Below, piece by piece: positions 21,519 through 31,630 of a DNA stretch of 64,000 nt. Position 1 is the stretch's first letter; each line of letters begins with the position of its first letter. The DNA comes from Closterium sp. NIES-65 (taxonomy: Eukaryota; Streptophyta; Zygnematophyceae; Desmidiales; Closteriaceae). The translations under genes were made by a program, and so were the position numbers. The stretch is from assembly GCA_948144175.1 (NCBI GenBank), contig CANXME010002187.1:175001-239000 (forward strand), in the 5' to 3' direction. The notes beneath the pieces were generated by a model that saw only the letters and a program-made list of their open reading frames with translations, was not told where the DNA came from and searched no databases.

Positions 21519-21910
21519 TGTTACAATCCCAAGTGGGACTTAGCGAAAGGATCGCTCAGGGTTGATCGCTGGATAGTGTTGCAGCGGAAGTAGTGAACTC
21601 AGGTCAGAGTGAATGTAAATGACTGAGATTGATAATAGCATGCGCTCCAAGGGAATACGAAAATACCTAGGCTAGCCATGTACTCTAAGGGGTACATTCC
21701 CTTATTGCAGCGAATGCAAAACCGTGCGACGCGGGAACCTGTTTCAAACCTGTTCCCACTCTTTTCATTTCAAATGTTTCTGCCTGCATCGGTCTTGGTC
21801 AGACGGTTGCTGCGTCGCTTCGACTCTTCTGACTCTTCGACTTCGTACTCGGTAGAGTGGGCTCGTGCAGCCTATAGGAATGCCTTCTCATACAACTTCA
21901 TATCGTAACA
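21519..21910 (-). repeat. 5' LTR of the minus-strand copia half
   Basis: It is 392 bp, TGTTACGATATG to GATTGTAACA on the minus strand, with the primer site TGGTATGAGAGC immediately inside it. Confidence 0.85.
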
Positions 21911-23110
21911 TGACTAACTATTCGTTGCACAAAAGTGCAGGGTTTGGCAAAAGTAGCGCGCGAAGTGGTGAATGACGTTTAACCGCTAACGGGCGAAGAA
22001 CGTTCAAGCCTGGAAAGGGTGTTGTACGCGGTGGAATTAGGTCTAGTAAGGATTTCAGAAAAAATCCTTATACTACCACCATCTTCAAGGATGCCCCCCG
22101 TTCGGTCAGTGCGGATACGTTGTGGAATTTGCAGATCCTAAGATGCTCATGAAATACATGGTGTCTTTTGATGTTGTTGGGGGGCACCCAGTTATCTCCA
22201 ATTGGTATTGAATCCGATGACTGATAATCTTTTTGGCTTCGATGCATCATTTTACGCAATGCACTCACTTTCCCACAGTTTGCTGCTAGGAGTTGTTGGT
22301 GAAGAATGGGTTGGTGCAAAATTTGAAGGTAAATAGGCCCTCAATTAGTGGGTTGGATTGGGTGAGTGGTATGGTACGAAGTTGGGCAATAGGGTGGATG
22401 AGGGTGTCACCGATGTTCGAAGCTCCTCGTTTGCACGTAATGGTGTCATGAAAGTTGGACTAAAGGTAATACAACCAACGAATCTGTCATGGGTTCTGAT
22501 TCGGTTGGGCACGTAGGTTCTACAGTGATTGGTATGTTGTTCGTACCGTCACGTCTGTGCCCTTTAAGTAGCAGTGCCAGACGTTGAACACGTACACGAG
22601 GGCGAGCATATGCCTATCATGTATCGGGTAGAGCTTACGAGTCTCGGGCAGTCTATTTTTGAAATCCTGCAACAATACTTCTCCGATGGCGACATTGTCG
22701 TCGTCTGTGACCTGCTCAAAGGCAAACATACTTTTATTTATAATTTTCTTCAGGGCAGAGAAGGCAACCTACTCTTTCTTCCTCCAAGTTTTGTCAAACC
22801 TATTTCTTCGCAATCCTTTCTTCCTTCAAGTTTTGTCTAACCTATTCCTTCACAAGTCCGACAGAAGGGCAGTCAACTTTGCCGCATTGAGACGAACTGA
22901 CGGACGTTGTTGACAAACCCTAAAACAGATTGTTGCTCAGGGTAAGGTTTGTCGATGCGTGCCATACTCGAACCGTCGCAACCTTATTTGGGTATGTTTC
23001 CACTACGTTAACTGAAATAACGTGTCATGAAAATTAGGATTCCCCACTTTGAGTCTTTTGTTAGTAAGCGGTCGTCTAAGGTCTTGAAAACAACGTCGCG
23101 ATCATGTAAG

Positions 23111-23236
23111 TGTGAAAGAACGAGGAATGAATGCACTAGGAAGCAGGTGGGTACAAGTAGGAAAACCTAAAAGTGTTGTACCCCATATTATCTACCCCAC
23201 TACAGCCTACACAGACTATAGCATAAAAGTTAAACA
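23111..23236 (-). repeat. 3' LTR of copia D
   Basis: It reads TGTGAAAGAACGAGG to AAACA on the plus strand. The duplication GTAAG lies just outside it and the purine-tract complement CACACCCATAGG just inside. Confidence 0.88.
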
Positions 23237-24341
23237 CACACCCATAGGCAAAGTGGGGGAGAACAAGAGGTCACAAGACCAGTCAAACAAAGCACAGCAA
23301 GCTCAGAGTCGATTACAACGTCACCACACATTCCGAGCACAAGTTCAAGGCCACAAGGCCAGTTCACATGCAAGATTATATATAAAGGTAAACAAGCAAG
23401 TGCAGGTATAGATAGATCACAGTACAAGCAAGGTCAAGAAGTGAGCAAGTGAGGCCAAGTAGGCACAAGACCTAGCATCGTACAAAAGAGCTGATGATAA
23501 CAAGGCTGAAGTGCCTTGGTAAAGATATCAGCAGTGTTGGCCTCAGAGGCCACGTACGCAAGGCGCAGCTGACCACGCTGCTACAACTCACGAGCAAGGA
23601 AGTAGTGAAGAGCAATGTGCTTCGTTCTGTGCTCCACTCTGTGCTCTCGACACAAGGCCAACATGGCCTTGTTGTCTACGTACAGAACTGGAGGAGAACG
23701 AGGCGGCTCTCCTAGGTCAGTCAGCAGGTAGGTGAGCCAGCGTAGCTCCTGAGCATCCATGGCCCCTGCGTAGATCTCAGCCTCACAGCTGGAGCCGAGA
23801 ACAGAAGACGAGCGGGTAGACCGCCACGAAACAGAGCCGGAACCAAGGCTGAAGGTGTAACCCTGTGACGACCTCTGCGTAGCCTGGTCATCAGCCCAAG
23901 AAGGGTCTGCGTGCCCAGTGAGGACCACTGAACGCCGCCCTCCAAGCACTAGCCCCATGCCCGACGTACTGCACAAGTAGCGCAACACCCTCTTCGCTGC
24001 AGCCATGTGCTCTGGTCGGTGTCTCCCAGGAGCAACATAGCGTGCCAAGATGCTAAGAGGGTATGCAAGGTCAGGTCGAGTGCAGGTCATCAAGTACATG
24101 AGGCAGCCAACAAGCTCTGGGTACGGGCCACTCGGCTCTATGGACTCATCCGAAGGCAGAGCTGAGAGCGAGTGGCGAGTAGACAGAGGAGTGGCCTGAG
24201 GCGAGGAGTACGTGAAGTCGAAGTGCTAAAGGACCTGCTGCACCATGTGTGACTGAGTCAGGGTAATGGTGCGCTGTGCTCTGTCCCGGGTGATCTGCAA
24301 GCCAAGGTAGCTGCGCAGCTCACCCAGGTCTGTGCACGTGT

Positions 24342-24473
24342 TGTCAAACATTATATATGTTGTGTTAGTTTAGGCTACAGTGGGTTAGCCTATAGGGGGT
24401 ACACAATTCTAGGGTTAGGTACTTGTACTCATTTCACTGCTAGTTCATCCATTCCTGTTCAGTGATTCCAACA
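24342..24473 (+). repeat. 5' LTR of copia E
   Basis: It runs from TGTCAAACATTATATATG to GATTCCAACA, 132 bp, identical to the 3' copy. Confidence 0.93.
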
Positions 24474-24549
24474 TGGTATAGAGCAGGTCCTTCCTAGGAC
24501 CGAAATTTTCTAAGGGCCCACCACTACGTAACTACCTACCTACCTACCT

Positions 24550-25280
24550 ACCTGTGCCCTAGGGCGCCTCGACGTGTCACGCCCCTAGAGGCCCCTCTTG
24601 ACGGCCCCGCACTAGCCCCGTTCAGGCCCCGTCGGCCCCACGCCCGCTCTCCCTAGCGGCCCCGTTCAGGCCCCGTCGGCCCCTTTAAGGCCCCGTTCAG
24701 GCCCCGCGCTAGCCCCTCTCAGGCCCCGTCGGCCCGCGCTAGCCCCGTTTCAGGCCCCGTCGGCCCCGTTTCAGGCCCCGTCGGCCCCGCGCTAGCCCCT
24801 CTCAGGCCCCGTGGGCCCGCGCTAGCCCCGTTTCAGGCCCCGTCGGCCCCTTTAAGGCCCCGTTCCGGCCCCGCGCTAGCCCCTCTCAGGCCCCGTCGGC
24901 CCGCGCTAGCCCCGTTTCAGGCCCCGTCGGCCCCGTTTCAGGCCCCGTCGGCCCCGCGCTAGCCCCCTTCAGGCCCCGTCGGCCCCTTGCTAGCCCCGTC
25001 AAGGCCCCGTTTGGCCCCGCGCTAGCCCCGCTCAGGCCCCGATCGGCCCCGCGCTCGCCCCTCTAGGGCCCCAACCGGCCCCGTGCCGACCTCGCCGACC
25101 CGTGCCCACCACCTAGAGGCCCCGGGCGGCCCGTTCACGCCGCAACACACGAGGGAGAGCGGGCGGCCCGTCCCCGCCGTGACCCGAGCCGCGCGACCCG
25201 AGCCGCGCGCCCAGAGCCGAGCCGCGCGCCCTGAACCGAGCCGCGCCACCCAGCCGAGCCGAGACCCGACCTGAACCGAG
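24550..25280. repeat. GC-rich leader array of copia E
   Basis: Units such as AGGCCCCGTCGGCCCCG and GCGCTAGCCCC alternate up to about 25060. A GAGCCGCGC-type part follows to about 25280. No domain is encoded. Confidence 0.75.
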
Positions 25281-25354
25281 CCGCGCCGCCCTGCCCTACC
25301 TGGTTCGTCCTACCTGCTTCTCCTACTGCTACTGCTGCTATTTCTACTGTTCCT

Positions 25355-27106
25355 ATGGCTAGCCCACAGGTTCTCGTGTTTGATGCTGAGGGCCGCCCTG
25401 TGAAGTTTGACACCTGGCTCGATGACCTGCACCTCTACCTACAGCTCACAGCCAAGGATGACATCTCACTGTACGATCACGCCCTAGGCCATGTCACTGT
25501 CCCTGCTGCTACTGCTGACAGCACTGCTCGCTCACAGTGGCAGACTCGTGATGCCCACGCTCGCTTCGCCATTCGCAACTCCCTGCCGATAGACGAACGC
25601 GAGCACTTTGGTCAGCACAAGACTGCACAGGCACTGTACACAGCTGTAGTTGCTCGCTACTCCTCACCTGCCTCTGCCGCACTAGGCCGTCTCTCCCTCC
25701 CCTACCTGTTTCCCGACCTGGCCTCCTTTCACACAGTCGCTGACCTCATCACGCACCTCCGTACTAGTGAGGCCCGCTTCCGTGCCGCCATGCCTGCTGA
25801 GTTCCTTGCCACGCACCCCCCTCCACTCTGGCTCACTCTCTACCACCTAGTCACCCGCCTCCCTGACACACTGCGTGCTGTCAGGGACCACATCCTAGCT
25901 CGTTGCCCCACTGAGCTCACCATTGCCCTCCTCGAGAAGGAGCTACTTGCAACTAAGACTAGCATAGTTGCTGTAGGTGCCTCTCGTGGCGGCCCCCGTA
26001 CCCCGTTCTTTGAGGGGTGTTCTCCTTCCCCCCTTCTTCCCTCTGTCGCCTCTGCTGCTGTTGTCGACCTTCTTGGTACTGAGAAGGTCGGCGCTGCGTC
26101 TGCCTCGAGCGGACGCCGCAGCGGCAAGGGCAAAGGGGGCAAGGGTGGTGGCGGTGACGGCGGGGGAGGCGGCAGTGGGGGCGGTGGAGGCAGTGGGGGT
26201 GGTGGCTTGGCTGGAGGGGCGAGTGGTAGCGGTGGGGGTGGTGGCGGCAGCGGCGGGGGAGGTGGCAGGAGTGGAGGCGGCGGTTGGGGTGGCGGTGGAC
26301 GAGGCGGCGGCAGGGGTTGGGGTGGTCGAGGAGGTGGCAGCGGTGGTGGTGGCCGTGGAGGCACTGGCGGTGGCCAGGGCCAGCAGCACACTCCCTCGCC
26401 CCAGGAGGTCCGTGAGTGGTACTCTCAGCACGGGGGTGGGGGTGGTCTTAGCTGCACGTACGTCATTCGCACTGGTGACCACACTGGTCAGCAGTGTGGA
26501 CGACCGCACGCCACACAGCGCTGCTTCACTCGTCTCGACGACGCTTGGCGTGTTCAGTTCCCTCAGGCCACTGAGCTGCCCCGCTGGCTTGATCTCCTGA
26601 AGAAGTGGATTGATATCTATGCTCTAGACTTTGATGCTATTCTATCTGCCATGTATGTGATGTCTACTAGTGGAGAGGGTGCTGAGTACTTGTGTGTGCC
26701 GCCCGACCCGGGCATTAGGGCCAGTGCGTCTGCCGCTCCATGTACTCGCGTGTCGGCTACCCCAGGTGCTGGTGAGGCTGCTGCTCTAGGTGCTCGTGTG
26801 TCTCCCCCCCTTGGTACTGCGTTGACTGCCGCACTGCACACCTTCACACTGGACTCAGGTGCTTCTCGCTGCTTCTTTCGTGACCGCACTGCCCTGCCCT
26901 GCGGTCCCGTTGGGCACACTGTCAGGTCTCCACCTCCCCTTGTTCTCTACGAACTTGGTGGCAGGATGTGCACTCCAGGACAGGGGTGTTCACCAGTTCA
27001 TCCCTGCCTTCGAGCGCGTGACACACTGCACGTGTGCTCGTACGGGCCGTCACTTGGCTACCTTCACTCGACAGCCGGGGTCGGACCTGTACACACTGAC
27101 TACTGA
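25355..27106 (+). CDS. Copia E gag region with Cys module
   Basis: A retrotransposon gag frame starting MASPQVLVFDAEGRPVKFD. The first 200 or so residues (WLDDLHLYLQL, HFGQHKTAQALYTAVVARYS, YLFPDLASFHTVADLITHLR) have the pattern of copia gag (UBN2/DUF4219-like) domains, inferred to form the particle shell. A Gly-rich tract follows, then SPQEVREWY and the Cys module CTYVIRTG...QQCG...RCFTRLDDAW in place of a CCHC knuckle, then the start of protease (FTLDSGASRCFF). Fossil element protein. Confidence 0.85.
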   Translation: MASPQVLVFDAEGRPVKFDTWLDDLHLYLQLTAKDDISLYDHALGHVTVPAATADSTARSQWQTRDAHARFAIRNSLPIDEREHFGQHKTAQALYTAVVARYSSPASAALGRLSLPYLFPDLASFHTVADLITHLRTSEARFRAAMPAEFLATHPPPLWLTLYHLVTRLPDTLRAVRDHILARCPTELTIALLEKELLATKTSIVAVGASRGGPRTPFFEGCSPSPLLPSVASAAVVDLLGTEKVGAASASSGRRSGKGKGGKGGGGDGGGGGSGGGGGSGGGGLAGGASGSGGGGGGSGGGGGRSGGGGWGGGGRGGGRGWGGRGGGSGGGGRGGTGGGQGQQHTPSPQEVREWYSQHGGGGGLSCTYVIRTGDHTGQQCGRPHATQRCFTRLDDAWRVQFPQATELPRWLDLLKKWIDIYALDFDAILSAMYVMSTSGEGAEYLCVPPDPGIRASASAAPCTRVSATPGAGEAAALGARVSPPLGTALTAALHTFTLDSGASRCFFRDRTALPCGPVGHTVRSPPPLVLYELGGRMCTPGQGCSPVHPCLRARDTLHVCSYGPSLGYLHSTAGVGPVHTDY

Positions 27107-30100
27107 GTCCCCTCAAGTTGCTGCGACTGCGTCCGCGTCCGCATCAGGTCAGCTGTCCGCCCCCTGCTGGTGTCGCTCTTTGCCACACGAGACTGTCCTC
27201 TGGCACCACCGCCTTGGCCACCCGTCTGTGCAGCGGCTTCGTGCCATGCACTCCCGGTACCTTGTCTCTGGCCTGCCCAGGGTCCTTCCTGCCCTCCCAC
27301 CCTCGCCTGCTCCTACCTGTCTCCCCTGTGTCGAGGGACGGTAGCGCGCCGCTCCTCACTCCTCCTCGTTCCCCCCGACGACTGCTCCCTTGCAGACACT
27401 CCACATGGACGTGTGGGGCCCAGTCCGCGTCCGTGGTCAGGGTCAGGAGAGGTACTTCCTGATAGTTGTTGACGACTACTCGCGCTACACCTCGGTCTTC
27501 CCCTTGCGCACCAAGGGTGAGGCCCCTAATGTCTTGATCCCTTGGATCCGCAGAGCCCGTCTCCAGCTCAGCGAGCGTTTTCACTCGGACTTTCCTGTCC
27601 TGCGCTTGCACTCTGACAGAGGTGGTGAGTTCTCCTCCGACCTCTTGGCAGCCTACTGTGCTGAGCACGGCATTGAGCAGTCGTTCACGCTTCCGGCTTC
27701 TCCACAGCAGAATGGGGTTGCGGAGCGCCGCATTGGCCTGGTCATGGAGGTCGCCCGTACCTCCTTGATCCATGCGGCTGCCCCCCACTTTCTGTGACCG
27801 TTTGCGGTCCGGTACGCTGCGCATCAGCTCAACCTCTGGCCCCGTGTCTCCTTGCCGGAGACCTCGCCCACGCTGCTGTGGATGGGGGAGGTTGGCGATG
27901 CGTCGCATTTCCGTGTCTGGGTGTCTCGAGCTTTTGTCCGCGATTCGTCTGCGGACAAGCTCTCCTCCCGTGCTGTTCCCTGCGTCTTCCTCGGCTTTGT
28001 CCCGGAGGCGTCTGGTTGGCAGTTTTACCACGCCACCTCGCGCCGAGTCTTGCCCTCCCAGGATGTCACTTTTGACGAGTCCGTCCCCTACTACCGCCTC
28101 TTCCCATACCGCACTGCCCCGCTCCCCCCCCCGCCTCTCTTCCTCGCGCCAGGTGCTGCTGTTGCAGACCCCCTCCCCCCTCAGGGTGCCGCTCCCTCAG
28201 GTGTGTCTCAGGTAGACCCGGTTGAGCTTGTTGAGGTAGCTGTCGAATCTCGTCCTGCTGGGGGTGCTGAGCCTGGGGGTGCTGAGCCTGGGGGTGTGGA
28301 GCCTGGGGGTGTGGAGCCTGGGGGTGTGGAGCCTGGGGGTGTGGAGCCTGGGGGTGTGGAGCTTGAGGGTGCTGAGCTTGGGGGTGTGGAGCCTCGTGGT
28401 GCTGAGCTGCGGAGTCCGGAGTCAGGGGGTTCTGAGTCTGGAGGTACTAGGCCTGGGAGTCCTGCACCTGGAGGAGCCCTCTCCTCGGAGCAGCTGCGTG
28501 CGTGGTACTTAGAGTACTGCAGCCTCCGGAGAGGTACCGCTCGAGCCGGACGTACTACTGGGACTGGTGCTAGTGATTCTTCTCCCGTTCGGGAGCTCCC
28601 CTCCCGCGAGCAGATCCGTGAGTGGTACGAGCGGCGCTGCACTCTTCGGAGTGGCGTGCCTCGTGTTACGGACCCCGCTGCTGTTGGAGCTGCTGCTGGT
28701 GCTGAGGACCCGGGCGTTGGAGCTGCTGCTGGTGCTGAGGACCCGGGCGTTGGAGCCGCTGCTGGTGCTGAGGACCCGGGCGTTGGAGCTGCTGCTGGTG
28801 CTGAGGACCCAGGCGTTGGAGCTGCCGCTGGTGCTGCGGACCCGGGCGTTGGAGCTGCTACTGGTGCTGAGGACCCGGGCGTTGGAGCTGCCGCTGGTGC
28901 TGAGGACGTGGGCGCTGGAGCTGCTGCTGGTGCTGCGGACCCTGGTGCGGGTGTCCCTGCTGGCTCTGGTGTCGCTGCTCGGTCTCGGCCGTACTTTGTT
29001 CCGCTCCTTCAGCAGGTTCTTGGTCAGCTTCCTCCTCCTTTTCCTCCTCCCTCCTTAGCGTGTCCTCCGCTTGTCCAGCTGCAGTCGGCGTTACCGTCTG
29101 CCTCCTCTCTCCCTGGTCCTGCTCCTTACACTGGTCCGACTGGAGGTCTTACTGAGCGGCGTGAGCCTGCGTCTCGTCCTGCGTCGCCTGAGTCTCGTCC
29201 TGAGTCGCCTGTCCGCACTGCTCTCTCTAGTAGTCGAGTCCAGCGTCAGCGTCTTCCTGCTGTCCCAGGCACTCACCGGATGGCGCTTCGTCCGTCCACT
29301 GCTCCACATCGTGTCCCACTGCCGTCTCCTCCTGCTTCCTCTCTTCCTGCTCTTGCTGACCCTGGGTCAGACTCTCTTCGTGCTACCAGTCCTACTGTCA
29401 CGCGTCTCCTGGCTACTGTTGTCACTGACCCTTCCTTTGAGTCTGCTGCTGCGTCTGCCTTAGTTGCTGAGCTTGTCGACTTTGCTCCTCGCTGGCGTCT
29501 AAACTACGCTGCTAGCCTAGTTGCTGAGTCTGAGTCTGTCTGTCCTCCGTCCGTCGAGGGTGAGTGTGCTCTTGGGACTGACGTCCTTGAGGACAGGCAG
29601 GAGGAGTTTGAGTGCTTTGTTGCCGCTTTGCCCCATCTCGTGTCCATGCTTGTTGCCCCTGAGGGAGACCCGGATGCACCAGACATCCCGACCCCACGCT
29701 CTTACGCAGAGGCGATGGCCGGTCCCTACTCCTCTCAGTGGCAGTCAGCCATGGACACAGAGATGGCTTCCTGGAAGTCCACAGGCACCTACGTCGACGA
29801 GGTTCCCCCACCTGGGGCGAACATCGTCAGTGGCATGTGGATTTTCAGGGTGAAGCGGCCGTCGGGTTCTCCGCCTGTCTTCAAGGCGCGTTACGTTGCA
29901 CGAGGCTTCAGTCAGCGAGAGGGAGTTGACTTCTTCCAGACCTTCTCCCCGACCCCGAAGATGACCACTCTTTGGGTTTTGCTGCACGTCGCCGCTCAGC
30001 GTGACTACGAGCTCCACTCGCTTGACTTCAGCACTGCTTTCCTGCAGGGCAGCCTGCACGAGGAGATCTGGCTGCGCCGTCCACCTGGCTTCACTGGGTC

Positions 30101-31498
30101 GTTCCCTCCTGGTACCCAGTGGAGCCTCCGACGGCCAGTCTACGGTCTCCGCCAGGCGCCTCGTGAGTGGCACGACACACTGAGGACTACGCTTGCGGCT
30201 CTTGGGTTCGCGCCTTCTACTGCTGACCCGTCGCTGTTTCTACGCACCGACACCTCACTGCCGCCGTTCTACGTCCTTATGTACGTCGACGACTTGGTCT
30301 TTGCTACTGCTGACACTGTGGCACTCGCCCACGTGAAGTCGGAGCTGCAGAAGAGACACACGTGCACAGACCTGGGTGAACTGACAAGCTATCTTGGCTT
30401 GCGGATCACCCGGGACAAAGCACGCCGCACCATCACCTTGACTCAGTCACACATGGTGCAGCAGGTCCTTCAGCGCTTCCACTTCACATACTCCTCGCCT
30501 TAGCCCACTCCTCTGCCTACCGGTCACTCGCTCTCAGCTCTGCCTTCGGATGAGTCCGTAGAGCCGAGTGGCCCGTATTTAGAGCTTGTGGGTTGCCTCA
30601 TGTACCTGATGACCTGCACTCGACCAGACCTTGCATACCCTCTCAGCATTCTTGCACGCTATGTCGCTCCCGGCCGTCACCGGAAGGAGCACATGGATGC
30701 AGCTAAGAGGGTGTTGCGCTACTTGTGCAGTACGTCGGGCATGGGGCTAGTGCTTCGAGGGCGAGTCCCAGTTGTTCTCACTGGGCACTCAGACGCTTCT
30801 TGGGCAGACGACCAGGCTACTCAGCGGTCGTCTCAGGGTTACTCCTTCAGTCTTGGCTCTGGTTCTGTTTCTTGGCGTTCTACTCGCTCTTCTTCTGTTC
30901 TCAGCTCCAGTTGTGAGGCTGAGATCTACGCCACAGCCATGGCGGCCTAGGAGCTACGCTGGCTCACCTACTTGCTGACCGACCTTGGAGAGCAGCCTCG
31001 TTCTCCTCCAGTGCTGTACGTCGACAACAAGGCAGCCATTGCCTTGTGTGAGGAGCACAGACTGGAGCACAGAACGAAGCACATTCCTCTGCGTTACTTC
31101 CTTGCTCGAGAGCTGCAGCAGCGTGGTCAGCTTCGCCTGCGTTACGTGGCCTCTGAGGCCAACACTGCTGATGTGTTCACCAAGGCGCTTCAGCCTTGTG
31201 ACCATCAGCGCTTTTGCACTCTTCTAGGCCTTGTGCCTACTGGACCTCACTTGCTTACTTCTTGAGTCTGTTTGTACTGTGATCTCTATATATATACCTG
31301 CATGTTTACTCTTGTTAGGTTGTGATCATTGTACCTTTTGCTCTATTATAAACCTACATGTGAACTGGTCTTGTGACCACTTGCTTGTGCTCGGAATTTG
31401 TGTGGTATCCTTGAGATCCACCCTGAGCTTGTTTTGCCTTGCTTTGCCTTGACTGGTCTTGTGACCCCTAGTTCTCCCCCACTTTGCCTATGGGGGTG

Positions 31499-31630
31499 TG
31501 TCAAACATTATATATGTTGTGTTAGTTTAGGCTACAGTGGGTTAGCCTATAGGGGGTACACAATTCTAGGGTTAGGTACTTGTACTCATTTCACTGCTAG
31601 TTCATCCATTCCTGTTCAGTGATTCCAACA
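31499..31630 (+). repeat. 3' LTR of copia E
   Basis: 132 bp, following the purine tract CTATGGGGGTG. The target duplication CGTGT follows. Confidence 0.93.

Larger units (their letters stand above)
10856..21910 (-). mobile_element. Copia 5' half on the minus strand: LTR, gag, protease, integrase
   Basis: Reading right to left: 5' LTR (21519-21910), primer site TGGTATGAGAGC, gag (about 20831-21424), a zinc knuckle read as CKICKVFGHSTDQC (near 20430), and aspartic protease with YLDSSCGQHM (19783-20244) then VPNLRFNLLSAGQL. An unusual acidic, Lys/Glu-rich stretch follows (18680-19350 and about 12000-12260), then integrase (FIDAYSRHVWIANV near 11650; NRAVRLHNLFS near 11300) and a post-integrase segment near 11050. 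RT and RNase H are missing on this strand. The element is broken and split by the copia insertion at 12263-18678. Old. Confidence 0.85.
24342..31630 (+). mobile_element. Copia element E, nested in copia D
   Basis: The two 132-bp LTRs (24342-24473 and 31499-31630) are identical by eye. The duplication CGTGT lies at 24337-24341 and 31631-31635, and it splits the RT of copia D. The primer site TGGTATAGAGCAGG follows the 5' LTR. A GC-rich leader (24550-25280) precedes gag (from 25355); protease near 26850, integrase 27390-27800, an EPGGVEPGGV-type linker (about 28260-28400), RT (29850-30480) and RNase H (30590-31265) follow. It is structurally complete but broken at several places. Identical LTRs mean a recent insertion. 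Confidence 0.93.
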
